A DNA stretch of 46,808 nt from Rhizobium sp. Q54 (GTDB lineage Bacteria > Pseudomonadota > Alphaproteobacteria > SMXS01): assembly GCA_945907245.1 (NCBI GenBank), contig CAMDTB010000023.1, forward strand, positions 1 through 46,808. Reading direction: 5' to 3'. Below are positions 16,706 through 25,497 of the stretch, in pieces. Below the pieces are notes generated by a model that was not told the origin of the DNA, did not search any database, and saw only the letters and a program-made list of their open reading frames with translations. How positions within the stretch are numbered: position 1 is the stretch's first letter; every line of letters starts with the position of its first letter. The position numbers were made by a program, and so were the translations under genes.

Positions 16706-17326
16706 TCACTTGTACGCTGCGGCCGACTGCGCCTTCATGACCTCGATCTTGCCCTTCATGGCGTCGAGCAGGCCGCTCATGCCCTTCTGGGAGACGATCC
16801 CGCCGAATTCCTCGCGGGTGGTGATCAGCATGCTGATGCCCTCGATCTTCACATCGATGATCTTCAGGCCGCCATCCATCCGGCGCACCTGCCAGTCCAT
16901 CTGGATCGGCTCGCCCTTGCCGATCACCTGGCTGGCGACGATGGTGTCGTCCTTGGGCCCCTTGGTGGCGCCGGTGACTTTCACCGTCTCCTGCTCGAAG
17001 CGGGCGAGGCGGGAGGTGATCGTGCGCAGCATGTAGTCCTGGAAGATCGTCAGGTACTGCTGCCGCTCGGCCTCGGTCGCGGTGCGCCAATAGCGGGCGA
17101 GCGCCTGCTTGCCCAGGAACTCCACGTCGATGCCTTCGGCCATGAGGTCGCGGAAGGCCTTGTCGCGCGCCGCGCCCTTCGTCTGCGATTTCAGCAGGTT
17201 GATCGTGTCGTCGGCGAGCTTCTGCACGAAGACGCCTGCCGGATCCGTCGTCTGGGCGGCGGCGGGCACAGCCGGCAGCGCGAACGCCGCCACGAACACG
17301 AGGATCAGGCCTCTGAGCATCTTCAT
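16706..17326 (-). CDS. MlaC-family periplasmic phospholipid carrier
   Basis: The start at 17326 gives a signal peptide 'MKMLRGLILVFVAAFALPAVPAAAQ' (shown here in pieces: basic 'MKMLRG', hydrophobic 'LILVFVAAFAL', cleavage after 'AAA'). The mature part has the MlaC/Ttg2D pattern: 'FRDLMAEGIDVEFLGKQALA', 'RQQYLTIFQDYM', 'GLKIIDVKIEGISMLITTRE'. MlaC shuttles phospholipids between MlaFEDB in the inner membrane and MlaA in the outer membrane. Here it stands alone with no mlaD, mlaE or mlaF gene beside it. An upstream ATG at 17392 would add 22 residues and spoil the signal peptide. The GGAGAAA before 17326 is an acceptable ribosome site. Confidence 0.88.
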   Translation of the reverse strand: MKMLRGLILVFVAAFALPAVPAAAQTTDPAGVFVQKLADDTINLLKSQTKGAARDKAFRDLMAEGIDVEFLGKQALARYWRTATEAERQQYLTIFQDYMLRTITSRLARFEQETVKVTGATKGPKDDTIVASQVIGKGEPIQMDWQVRRMDGGLKIIDVKIEGISMLITTREEFGGIVSQKGMSGLLDAMKGKIEVMKAQSAAAYK

Positions 17327-17552
17327 CTCGTCGTTTCTCCGCAAAGTTGGCGTCTTGTGAGTACTGATAACAGTTAGGATAGCGGACCGCATCGTCCAAT
17401 CGAACCGGTCGCATTGTCACAGCAACGCCTCTCCAGGACGGCATGTTTCGACGATCCCTGCCGCGCGATTCTCGCTTTTCCTGCGTCTATCCGGTACATC
17501 ATCGACAGGGTCCGCGACGACGGGCCGTCCGGATTGGGGTCATTGCGAGCCA

Positions 17553-18860
17553 ATGCTGTATTTCGAACTTCTCTTCGTGCTTCTGCTCACGCTGATCAAT
17601 GGCGTGTTGTCCATGTCGGAGCTGGCTGTCGTATCCTCGCGCAGCGCCCGATTGAAGGATCTGTCGAACCGGGGTAGCAGGGGCGCACGTGCCGCGCTCA
17701 AGCTGATCGAGGAGCCGAGCCGGTTTCTGTCCAGCGTGCAGATCGGCATCACGCTGGTCGGCATCCTGGCCGGTACGGTGTCGGGCGCGACACTCGCGGG
17801 ACGCCTCGGCGTCTGGTTGAACGAGTACACCATCATCGACGAGCATGGCGAGACCATCGCCATGATCATCGTCGTGTCGTGCATCACCTACGTCACCCTG
17901 GTGCTTGGCGAGTTGGTGCCCAAGCGCATCGCCATGGCCAACGCCGAGCGGATCGCGGTCGTGGTGTCGCGGCCCATGCAGCTGGTGGCGCGCGTCGCCG
18001 CACCGGTCGTCTGGCTGCTCAAGGGCTCGACGGATTTCATCCTGCGGGTTATCGGACTGGCGCACGAGAAGCAGTCGGCCATCACCGAGGACGAGGTGAA
18101 GACGCTGATCGCCGAGGGCACCCGAGAAGGCATCTTCGTGCCGCGCGAGAAGGAGATGATCGAAGGCGTCCTGCGTCTCGCCGACCGTTCGGTCATGGCG
18201 ATCATGACGCCGCGGGTCGACGTGGCCTGGATCGATGTGGACGCCGGCCATGAGGGACTGCTGGAAGCTATCGAGGAACACCGCCATTCGCGCCTGCTGG
18301 TCTGCGAGGGCGTGGTCGACAAGCCTGTCGGCTTCCTGCAGACCAAGGACATCCTGCCGCTGGCGCTGCGCGGCCAGCCGTTTTCGCTGCGTGACATCAT
18401 GACTCCGCCGCTGGTGGTACCGGACCGCACGCCCGTGCTGGCGCTGCTCGAGCGCTTCCAGCGCGAGGGCGTGCATATCGGCGTGGTGATCGACGAATAT
18501 TCCAGCCTGGAGGGCGTGGTCAGCGTCACCGATGTGCTCGAAGCCATCGCCGGCGAGTTGCCCGAGCGCGGCCAGGAAGGCTCGCCCATGCTGGTGCAGC
18601 GCGAGGATGGCTCGTGGCTGGTCGACGGCACGATGCCGGTCGACGAATTCGAGGACCGGACCAACATCCGCAAGCTGCGCGGCAAGGGCGACTTCCATAC
18701 CATTGCCGGCTTCGCCATCAATGAACTGGGTCACCTGCCGGCCGCCGGTGAACACTTCACCTTCGGCCGCCACCGCTTCGAGGTCATCGACATGGACGGC
18801 CTGCGGATCGACAAGCTGCTGGTCTCGCCGCTGATGCCGGATGAGCCGGAGGTTGGATAA
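17553..18860 (+). CDS. CNNM/CBS-domain membrane protein (HlyC/CorC family)
   Basis: A 435-residue protein with an N-terminal CNNM membrane domain of about four helices (residues 1-25, 60-90, 100-125, 130-160). It is followed by two CBS domains (about 205-330, starting 'IMTPRVDVAWID' and 'IMTPPLVVPD') and a C-terminal CorC/HlyC domain (about 350-430). 'VLGELVPKRIA' is the conserved membrane-domain signature. Family members are linked to magnesium or cobalt efflux and sodium-coupled transport; the CBS pair likely senses adenine nucleotide. It is divergent from mlaC and converges with a large coiled-coil gene two bases away. The old name 'hemolysin' should not be taken as function. Confidence 0.9.
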   Translation: MLYFELLFVLLLTLINGVLSMSELAVVSSRSARLKDLSNRGSRGARAALKLIEEPSRFLSSVQIGITLVGILAGTVSGATLAGRLGVWLNEYTIIDEHGETIAMIIVVSCITYVTLVLGELVPKRIAMANAERIAVVVSRPMQLVARVAAPVVWLLKGSTDFILRVIGLAHEKQSAITEDEVKTLIAEGTREGIFVPREKEMIEGVLRLADRSVMAIMTPRVDVAWIDVDAGHEGLLEAIEEHRHSRLLVCEGVVDKPVGFLQTKDILPLALRGQPFSLRDIMTPPLVVPDRTPVLALLERFQREGVHIGVVIDEYSSLEGVVSVTDVLEAIAGELPERGQEGSPMLVQREDGSWLVDGTMPVDEFEDRTNIRKLRGKGDFHTIAGFAINELGHLPAAGEHFTFGRHRFEVIDMDGLRIDKLLVSPLMPDEPEVG

Positions 18861-18862
18861 AG

Positions 18863-21802
18863 CTAGTTCAGCCGGTTGATGGCGCGCGCCAGCACCACGT
18901 AGAGCTTGCCCATGTCCGATGACAGCAACGACGCCGATAGTGTGTCGGTGTGCTCGCTGTCCATCGCCTGGTGCATCAGGCCCTCGAAGTGGGCGATGAA
19001 CTTCATCACGTTCTCGCGGAATCCCGCATCGCTCTCGAACCGGCCCGAAATCTGGCGACTCCAGCCTAGGCTGCTCGACTTGACGATATGCCGGGCGAAG
19101 GCCTGGGTGTCGCCGGCGCGGTACTGGCGCCACACCTTCTCGGGGATGTCGGCGTTGGCGACCCGGTTGAGGTCGATGGACAGGGTTCCCAGCGTTTCCA
19201 TGACCTGGCTGGCGGTCCGGGCGAACGCGGCGCCGGTCGTCTTGCGTTCCAGGTCTTCCATGGACGACAGCCGCTGGCCCAGGCTTTCGGCGAGGGCGAC
19301 CAGCCGGTCGGCGCGATCGCGGACCACCTCGTCGGTCTGGCCGACACGCTCCTGTGCTTGACCCGCGGCGCTCGCCAGTTCCCTCGCGCCCTCGATCAGC
19401 GCGTCGGCACGGGCGCGGAATTGCTCGGCCTCGCGGGCGAAGTCGGCAATTCGGGCCGCGTTGGCTTCCAGTGCGTCGCCTGTACGGGCGACGCTCCCTG
19501 CCGCGGCTTCCGCGGTTTGCCGAACCTGTTGGCTCCGCGCGTCGAGCGCATCGGCGGAACGGGCGATCTGCCCGGCGGCGTCGCCCGCCGCCGCTGTCAG
19601 CCGCTGTCCCGCTGCGTCGATCGCCTGACCTGCCGTCGCCATGCGCGCGATCGCATTGCCGCTCGCCGCCTGCGCGTCGCTGTCATGCTGCTTCAGCGCC
19701 TCCTGGAGATTTTCGAGCCGCTGGGCGGTGGCTTCGCTGGTCTCGCCCAGGGCCGCCGCGCTCTGTCCGATGCCGGCCGACGTCGCAGCCAGCTCCCGCA
19801 GTCCATCGGCCGACGCGGCCTGCAGCTGCCTGATCTGCTCCAGCATGTCGGTGGTGGCGTCGTTGATGCGCGCGCGGGTGCCCTCGGTCGCCTCCGTGAG
19901 CCCGGCCGCGGCCTTGCCGAGTGCCGCTTCGACCTGCCTGGCCTCGGCGAGCGCGTCCTGCATGACCTTCGAGATGGCGCCCGAGCCGCTGGTGACCGAC
20001 TCGTCCAGCGTACGTGACTTCTCCGCGATCTCGTCGGCGATGCTCCGCAGCATGTTGACGGTACCGTCCACTGTCTGGCGTAGCGACGAAATGCTCGACT
20101 CGGTCTGGCCGATGGTGCCGGCGAATCGTTCGGTCTCCGCGGCGAACTCGTCGCCGAGGGATTTCGTGCGCGCGCTGGCCGTATCGGCGGCGGCCTCCAG
20201 CCGGCCGATCTGCACCGCCAGCAGTTCCCGGGCCTTGTCGAGCGACCCCGCCGCTGAAGCCGACGCGACGTCGACCTCGCCGGACGCCTGTTGCAACGCC
20301 TGCCGCAGCGCCTCGGCACGGATCATGGCGGAATCGACGGCCTGATTCATGGCGGCGGTATCGCCGCTGACCTTTTCACCCATGGTTCGCGATGCCTGGG
20401 TGATGCGTTCGGCGGCGCTGCCGGCCGACTTCTCCAGTTCGGCGGCGCGCTCGCGCAAGCCGTTCACCGACTGGCTCGCCAGTTCCGCGGCGGCGGCCGC
20501 GGCTGTCTGCCATTCGGCGGTGATCTGCTGTGCGTTATGGCGGAGCCTTTCGCCCGACTGGTCCATGAAGCTGGTGGCCTCGCCGCTGCGCGCCTGCAGC
20601 GCCGAGGTCAGCGACATGAACCGGCGGCCGGCGTCGTCGACCTTGCTGACGGCGTCACCGATGCCGTTGTTCAGACCCTGCAGCGCCTCGGCCGACAGGT
20701 TCTTCATGAATTCGGCCTGCAGGGTGAAGTGATCGGCGGTTTGGGCGATCCAGGCCTTGGTCTCGGCGGCAAGGCCGTTGAGCCGCTTGCCATGGGCCGC
20801 GACGGTCTGCTCCATCCGGTCCGCCCGGTCCCGGGTGCGCTCACCGGCTTCCTCGATGGCGGCGACTTCCTTGCGCGCCAGTTCGGTGATGTCGCGCATC
20901 TTCGCCGCCAGCGCGTCGCCGGCCGACAGCATGGCCTGGGCCTGGCTCTCATATCCCAGGTTGATCTCGTCGATCTGCCGTGCCGCCGTGCCTGTCGCCT
21001 CGTCGAGCTTGCCGATGATGCCCGCATAGGTCTCGCTGATCGCCTCGGTGCGCTGGGAGGCGCGCTCGGCGGCGCCGAGCAGCTCGTCGGTCCGGTTGGC
21101 AAGCGCCGACTGTGCCGACCGGGTGTTCTCCAGTGACTGGCTGGAGATGCGCGACAGCGTCTCCGCGGCCCCGGCGATGGCGGTCTCGATGCCGCTGGCG
21201 CGCTGGCGCAGCGCCTCGAGCGCGCCGTCGAGCGCCGTCGCCTGTGCCGTCAGCGTGGCACTGGCCTCGTCGCTGCCCTTGCCGACATTGGCGGACGCCT
21301 GCGCCAGTGCCTCCATCTGGCGCTGCAGCGTCCGTTCCATGGCCTCGGTCCGGTCACGCGCCATATCGCTGGCCTTGGCCAGCTCGGCGGCCTGGGATTT
21401 CAACGTGCGGACCAGCCCGGCGACCCGCTGTTGGGCGTCGTCGCCCGGATAGGTCATGGCGAGCAGGCTTTCGTTGATCAGCCGGCTGGTATGACTCAGC
21501 GCCCGCATCTGGACGAAGCCGACGGCCAGCAGCCACACCGCCATGACCGGCAGCACCGCCGCCATGCCGTACAGGATGCCCTGCTCGAGGGTCAGGTAGG
21601 CCGACGCGTCGCGCATGCCGAGGAGGTAGACGGCACACAGGATCAGCCACACCGCGGTGATCGCGCCGGCGCCAATCAGCGGCGGGCGTGCCGAGACAGG
21701 CCGTGATGGAGGAGGGGGCACGTTGGGGCGCGCCGCGCCGGCTGCAGCCAGTTGATCCTGAACGATCCTTGCGTTCGCCGCGTCGCTGTCGACCTGCGCC
21801 AC
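18863..21802 (-). CDS. Large coiled-coil inner-membrane protein, TipN-like
   Basis: A 979-residue protein. A proline-rich cytoplasmic head (1-40) is followed by two membrane helices (about 42-63 and 75-97), then nearly 800 residues of Ala/Glu/Gln/Ser-rich heptad coiled coil (about 125-880). A short globular end has 'DIPEKVWRQYRAGDTQAFAR'. Two N-terminal helices plus a giant coiled coil is the layout of Caulobacter TipN, the new-pole marker that guides flagellum placement and chromosome segregation. The C-terminal block is the part most likely to be conserved. Composition resembles methyl-accepting chemotaxis proteins, but there is no MCP hairpin signature, HAMP or ligand domain. The TipN link is inference from layout; a generic scaffold is the alternative. 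Confidence 0.6.
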   Translation of the reverse strand: MAQVDSDAANARIVQDQLAAAGAARPNVPPPPSRPVSARPPLIGAGAITAVWLILCAVYLLGMRDASAYLTLEQGILYGMAAVLPVMAVWLLAVGFVQMRALSHTSRLINESLLAMTYPGDDAQQRVAGLVRTLKSQAAELAKASDMARDRTEAMERTLQRQMEALAQASANVGKGSDEASATLTAQATALDGALEALRQRASGIETAIAGAAETLSRISSQSLENTRSAQSALANRTDELLGAAERASQRTEAISETYAGIIGKLDEATGTAARQIDEINLGYESQAQAMLSAGDALAAKMRDITELARKEVAAIEEAGERTRDRADRMEQTVAAHGKRLNGLAAETKAWIAQTADHFTLQAEFMKNLSAEALQGLNNGIGDAVSKVDDAGRRFMSLTSALQARSGEATSFMDQSGERLRHNAQQITAEWQTAAAAAAELASQSVNGLRERAAELEKSAGSAAERITQASRTMGEKVSGDTAAMNQAVDSAMIRAEALRQALQQASGEVDVASASAAGSLDKARELLAVQIGRLEAAADTASARTKSLGDEFAAETERFAGTIGQTESSISSLRQTVDGTVNMLRSIADEIAEKSRTLDESVTSGSGAISKVMQDALAEARQVEAALGKAAAGLTEATEGTRARINDATTDMLEQIRQLQAASADGLRELAATSAGIGQSAAALGETSEATAQRLENLQEALKQHDSDAQAASGNAIARMATAGQAIDAAGQRLTAAAGDAAGQIARSADALDARSQQVRQTAEAAAGSVARTGDALEANAARIADFAREAEQFRARADALIEGARELASAAGQAQERVGQTDEVVRDRADRLVALAESLGQRLSSMEDLERKTTGAAFARTASQVMETLGTLSIDLNRVANADIPEKVWRQYRAGDTQAFARHIVKSSSLGWSRQISGRFESDAGFRENVMKFIAHFEGLMHQAMDSEHTDTLSASLLSSDMGKLYVVLARAINRLN

Positions 21803-21927
21803 TCACCCTCCATCGCGTCCGAGCCGCGATTTTCCTCCAACCCCGGCTGCCGGTCAATCGGCGAAGTCTAATGATTTCCGATAGTCAGCGGGATTTTCGG
21901 CGATACGTTGTTAGCTCGTGCCAAGGC

Positions 21928-21957
21928 CGTATCCTGCTACCTAGTTGGCAGGATACG
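21928..21957. promoter_or_regulatory. Perfect 10-bp inverted repeat upstream of the NnrU-family gene
   Basis: CGTATCCTGC at 21928-21937 and GCAGGATACG at 21948-21957 are exact complements around a 10-base loop. Both the symmetry and the spacing suit either a dimeric regulator site or an RNA hairpin. A TATATT at 21959-21964 directly follows. It lies about 105 bases before the gene. Confidence 0.5.
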
Positions 21958-22063
21958 CTATATTGGGTTGGACCGGGGAACAGCCAGGGCAATAGTGGTA
22001 CTTTGGTAGCGCCGGACAATTTTCGCCGCGCCCCGGATGCGCGGCCCATACGGGGAGACAGCC

Positions 22064-22756
22064 ATGACCAGCCTGATCGCCGCCTGCGCCTTGTTCTTTC
22101 TGATTCATTCGCTGATATCGGGCACCGGCCTTCGGGGCGCCATCGCCGGCGCCATCGGCGAGAAGGCGTATCGCGCGCTGTTCACGGTGCTGTCGCTGGT
22201 CGGGATCGTCTGGATGGCGATGAGTTACAATCATGTCTCGGAAGTCGGTTCCAGATATCTGTGGAACCTGGGGAGTGCCGGTCACGGCATCGCCCTGCTG
22301 CTGGTCTTCCTGGCGCTGATTTACGTCGTCGTCGGCGTCGCCACGAAGAATCCGACCGCCATGCAGCAGGAAGGCCTGCTTGCCCAGGAAGAGCCCGCGC
22401 AGGGCATCGTCCGCGTCACCCGGCATCCGTTCCTGGTGGGCGTGACCCTGTGGGCATTGGCGCACCTGCTGGCCAATGGCGATCTGCACTCGCTGATCTT
22501 CTTCGGTACGTTCCTGCTGGTGTCGGTGATCGGCATGGCCAACATCGACGCCAAGCGGCAAAAGCGCGACCCGGAAGGCTGGGCCAGGTTCGCCGCGAAG
22601 ACCTCGCGCACGCCGTTCGTCGCGATCATCCAGGGCCGCAACAGCCTGAAGATCGGCGAGATCGGCTGGGGCAAGATCGCGGCGGGCGTCGCGGTATTCG
22701 CCCTGATCCTGTACTTCCATGGCTGGATCTTCGGCGTCGACGTGATGCGGCCCTGA
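22064..22756 (+). CDS. NnrU-family membrane protein
   Basis: A 230-residue integral membrane protein with about six helices, among them 'LIAACALFFLIHSLIS', 'AYRALFTVLSLVGIVWMAM' and 'GIALLLVFLALIYVVVGVA', and a last one near residue 210. 'RVTRHPFLVGVTLWALAHLL' carries the conserved R-H-P of the NnrU/isoprenylcysteine methyltransferase-like fold. The family was first noticed beside denitrification genes in Rhodobacter, and members also resemble 15-cis-zeta-carotene isomerase. No denitrification or carotenoid gene is nearby, so function stays open. The ATG at 22064 has GGGGAG 6 bases upstream; an earlier GTG/ATG reading lacks this. Confidence 0.85.
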   Translation: MTSLIAACALFFLIHSLISGTGLRGAIAGAIGEKAYRALFTVLSLVGIVWMAMSYNHVSEVGSRYLWNLGSAGHGIALLLVFLALIYVVVGVATKNPTAMQQEGLLAQEEPAQGIVRVTRHPFLVGVTLWALAHLLANGDLHSLIFFGTFLLVSVIGMANIDAKRQKRDPEGWARFAAKTSRTPFVAIIQGRNSLKIGEIGWGKIAAGVAVFALILYFHGWIFGVDVMRP

Positions 22757-22770
22757 TCAGGAAGGGCCGA

Positions 22771-24240
22771 TCACGCCGCCCATGTCCGATAGGTGCGGTT
22801 CTCCGGATGATAGACCAGCACCCGGTGGTTGTTGGTGTCGACGAGGAAGATGCGGCCGTCCTCGGCCACGGTGACGCCAGCCGGCTCGGCGGCGGGGATG
22901 CATAGCGGATCGGTGCAGGTAAAGGCACCGTTGTCCAGGTCGGCGGCCTCGCCCGAGGCCAGATCGAGCACGCGGATCGCGCCATTATAGCTGTCGGCGA
23001 CGACGGGGCTGCCGTCGCCCAGCAGGTCGACGCCCATCGCGTGCTGCAGCCTGGCTTCGGCGAACGGTCCGTTGACGTGGCCGAACTCGAACAGGCCGGC
23101 GCCCACGATAGTGGAGACCATGCGCGGCTCGAGCAGGCCAAGCGCCCGTACCGATGATGTCTCGCTGTCGGCGAAATAGAGCGTGCCGTGATCGGGGCTG
23201 AGAACGAGACCGCTCGGCTGGGCGAGGGCGGCCTCCAGCGCCGGTCCGTCGACGATGTCCTCGGCGCCGCTGCCGGCGAGGGGATAGACGGTCGACGCGA
23301 ACGCATCGAGCACCCCGATCTGGTGGGTGCCCGCATTGGCGAAATAGACGGCCTCGCCCGCCACCGCCAGATCCCAGGGCGAGGCGAGGGCGGTGGTGCC
23401 GGCGCCGTGCACGCCCTCAAGGATCGTGCCGCGCACGCCGGTGCCGGCCAGCGTCTCGACGGTCCCGGCATCGAGGTCTATGCGGCGGATGGCATGGTTG
23501 CCGGTGTCGGCTACGTAGATGACGCCCTCGCCGCAGGCCAGGCCCTGCGGCGCGCTGAATTGGGCGTCCTCGGCGGTGCCGTCGTCGAAGCCTTCCTTGC
23601 CAGAGCCGATGCGCCGGACGGTCTCGCCGTCCTCGTCGAGCAGTGCGATCTGGTTGTGGCCCGCGTCTGCCAGCGCCCATAGCGCGGTGCCCGGCAGGCG
23701 GCGCATCTTTCCCGGGAATGAAAACGCACGCTTCGGGTGCGGCTCCGGCGCGAGCGCCAGCAGCGAGGGGCGGAGTTGCTCGGCATCGGCGGCCTGTTGC
23801 AGGAGGTCCGCGACGAAACGCAGCAGCTTGTCCCGCGACGGCTCGCCCGAGGTCTGGCCCAGCACCGTGCCATCCGGCGCCAGGAAAACGATGGTCGGCC
23901 ACGCCCGGACGGCGTATTGCCGCCACAGTTCGTGTTCCGTGTCCTGGATCACCGGGTGGGTGATGCCATAGCGGGCGATGGCGTTGCGCAGATTGTCGGA
24001 ATTCTTCTCGGCCTCGAACTTGGGCGAGTGCACGCCGATGACCACGACCTCTTCCGGAAACGCCTCTTCCAGGATCGCCAGTGTCGGCAGCACATGGATG
24101 CAGTTGATGCAGCAGAACGTCCAGAAGTCGAGCAGGACGATCTTGCCCTCCAGGTCCTTGAGCGACAGCGGTCGCTCGACGTTGAACCATTGCAGACCGG
24201 GACGGTCGATCTCCGGCGCGCGCACCTTGCCCTTGAGCAT
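22771..24240 (-). CDS. NHLRC2-like thioredoxin plus NHL beta-propeller protein
   Basis: The N-terminal thioredoxin-like domain (about 1-150) has 'DFWTFCCINCIHVLP' with the redox pair C44 and C47, the CCINC form also found in animal NHLRC2. A cis-proline lies in 'RAWPTIVFLAPDG'. Residues about 170-489 form an NHL-repeat beta-propeller, seen in 'GLACGEGVIYVADTGNHAIR', 'PSGLVLSPDHGTLYFADSET' and 'PAGVTVAEDGRIFLVDTNNH'. There is no signal peptide, so it should be cytoplasmic. It is the last gene of a probable operon behind the MoxR and VWA genes, 34 bases after the VWA stop. Bacterial members are poorly studied. A thiol-dependent chaperone or assembly partner for the MoxR/VWA pair is a reasonable guess. 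Confidence 0.87.
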   Translation of the reverse strand: MLKGKVRAPEIDRPGLQWFNVERPLSLKDLEGKIVLLDFWTFCCINCIHVLPTLAILEEAFPEEVVVIGVHSPKFEAEKNSDNLRNAIARYGITHPVIQDTEHELWRQYAVRAWPTIVFLAPDGTVLGQTSGEPSRDKLLRFVADLLQQAADAEQLRPSLLALAPEPHPKRAFSFPGKMRRLPGTALWALADAGHNQIALLDEDGETVRRIGSGKEGFDDGTAEDAQFSAPQGLACGEGVIYVADTGNHAIRRIDLDAGTVETLAGTGVRGTILEGVHGAGTTALASPWDLAVAGEAVYFANAGTHQIGVLDAFASTVYPLAGSGAEDIVDGPALEAALAQPSGLVLSPDHGTLYFADSETSSVRALGLLEPRMVSTIVGAGLFEFGHVNGPFAEARLQHAMGVDLLGDGSPVVADSYNGAIRVLDLASGEAADLDNGAFTCTDPLCIPAAEPAGVTVAEDGRIFLVDTNNHRVLVYHPENRTYRTWAA

Positions 24241-24274
24241 CTCGAGGCTCTCCTTCCTGACGGAGAACGTCAGC

Positions 24275-25450
24275 TTAGCGGCTTAGGGCCTTCATCGCGT
24301 TCTCGAGGCCCGCAAGGGTCATCGGGAACATGCGGTGGCCCATGATCTGCTTCATTAGGCGCACGGACGGCGAGGTTTCCCAGTAGCCCTCGGGCACCGG
24401 ATTGAGCCAGACCGCCTTGTGATAGACGTTGAGGATGCGGTGCATCCACACCTCGCCGGACTCCTCGTTCCAGTGCTCCACCGAGCCGCCCGGATGGACG
24501 ATCTCATAGGGGCTCATGGTGGCGTCGCCGACGAAGATGACCTTGTAGTCGTGCGGGTAGGTGTGCAGCACCTGGAAGGTGTTGAGCTTGTCGGCACGGC
24601 GGCGGACATTGTCCTGCCAGACTTCCTCGTACACGCAGTTGTGGAAGTAGAAATACTCCATGTTCTTGAACTCGGACCGGGCGGCCGAGAACAGTTCCTG
24701 GCAGACGCGGATATGCGGGTCCATGGAGCCGCCCACGTCGAAGAACAGCAGCACTTTCACGTTGTTGTGCCGCTCGGGCACCATCTTCAGGTCCAGGTAG
24801 CCGGCGTTCTTGGCGGTGGCTCGGATGGTGTCCGGCAGGTCGAGCTCGTCGGCGTTGCCCTCGCGCGCCCAGCGGCGCAGGCGGCGCAGCGCCACCTTGA
24901 TGTTGCGGGTGCCGAGCTCGACATTGTCGTCGAGATTCTTGAATTCGCGCTTGTCCCAGACCTTGACGGCCTTCTGGTTGCGGCTTTCCTTCTGGCCGAT
25001 GCGCACGCCGGCCGGGTTGTAGCCATAGGCGCCATAGGGCGAGGTGCCGGACGTGCCGATCCACTTGTTGCCGCCCTCGTGCCGCGCCTTCTGCTCTTCC
25101 ATGCGCTTCTTGAGGGTTTCCATGAGCTCGTCCCAGTCCATGGCCTCGAGCGCGGCCTTCTCCTCCTCGGTGAAGAATTTTTCCACCAGCTGCTTCAGCC
25201 AGTCCTCCGGGATATCGATCTTCTCGGCGTCGCCGGAGAACTCGATGCCCTCGAAGCACTTGCCGAACACCCGGTCGAACTTGTCCAGGTTCTTCTCGTC
25301 CTTCACCAGGACGGCGCGGGACAGGTAATAGAAGTCCTCGACCTTGTAGTCGGCGACGCCTTTGTCGAGCGCCTCCAGCAGGGTGAGGTATTCCCGCAGG
25401 GTTACGGGAACCTTCGCTTCCTTCAGCTCGTAGAAGAAGTTCGTGAACAT
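24275..25450 (-). CDS. VWA-domain CoxE-like protein
   Basis: A 391-residue protein with an N-terminal helical region and a C-terminal von Willebrand A domain. The MIDAS metal site is intact in 'FFDVGGSMDPHIR' (D238, G240, S242). 'GDATMSPYEI' near residue 315 provides the later acidic/threonine residues. A flexible charged linker with 'GGNKWIGTSGTSPYGAYG' lies around residues 127-143. CoxE-type proteins pair with MoxR AAA+ ATPases and are thought to help insert metal cofactors or mature large complexes. The gene is 47 bases downstream of the MoxR gene, which fits such a pair. No target complex is encoded nearby, so the client is unknown. Confidence 0.9.
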   Translation of the reverse strand: MFTNFFYELKEAKVPVTLREYLTLLEALDKGVADYKVEDFYYLSRAVLVKDEKNLDKFDRVFGKCFEGIEFSGDAEKIDIPEDWLKQLVEKFFTEEEKAALEAMDWDELMETLKKRMEEQKARHEGGNKWIGTSGTSPYGAYGYNPAGVRIGQKESRNQKAVKVWDKREFKNLDDNVELGTRNIKVALRRLRRWAREGNADELDLPDTIRATAKNAGYLDLKMVPERHNNVKVLLFFDVGGSMDPHIRVCQELFSAARSEFKNMEYFYFHNCVYEEVWQDNVRRRADKLNTFQVLHTYPHDYKVIFVGDATMSPYEIVHPGGSVEHWNEESGEVWMHRILNVYHKAVWLNPVPEGYWETSPSVRLMKQIMGHRMFPMTLAGLENAMKALSR

Positions 25451-25497
25451 GGTCGGCGTCCCGGTAAGCCCCGCGCCGCGGGGCCGCTTGTATTAAC

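Noticed and set aside
18863-21802. Methyl-accepting chemotaxis protein
   Set aside because: The coiled coil looks similar in composition, but there is no HAMP domain, no ligand domain and no conserved MCP hairpin tip.
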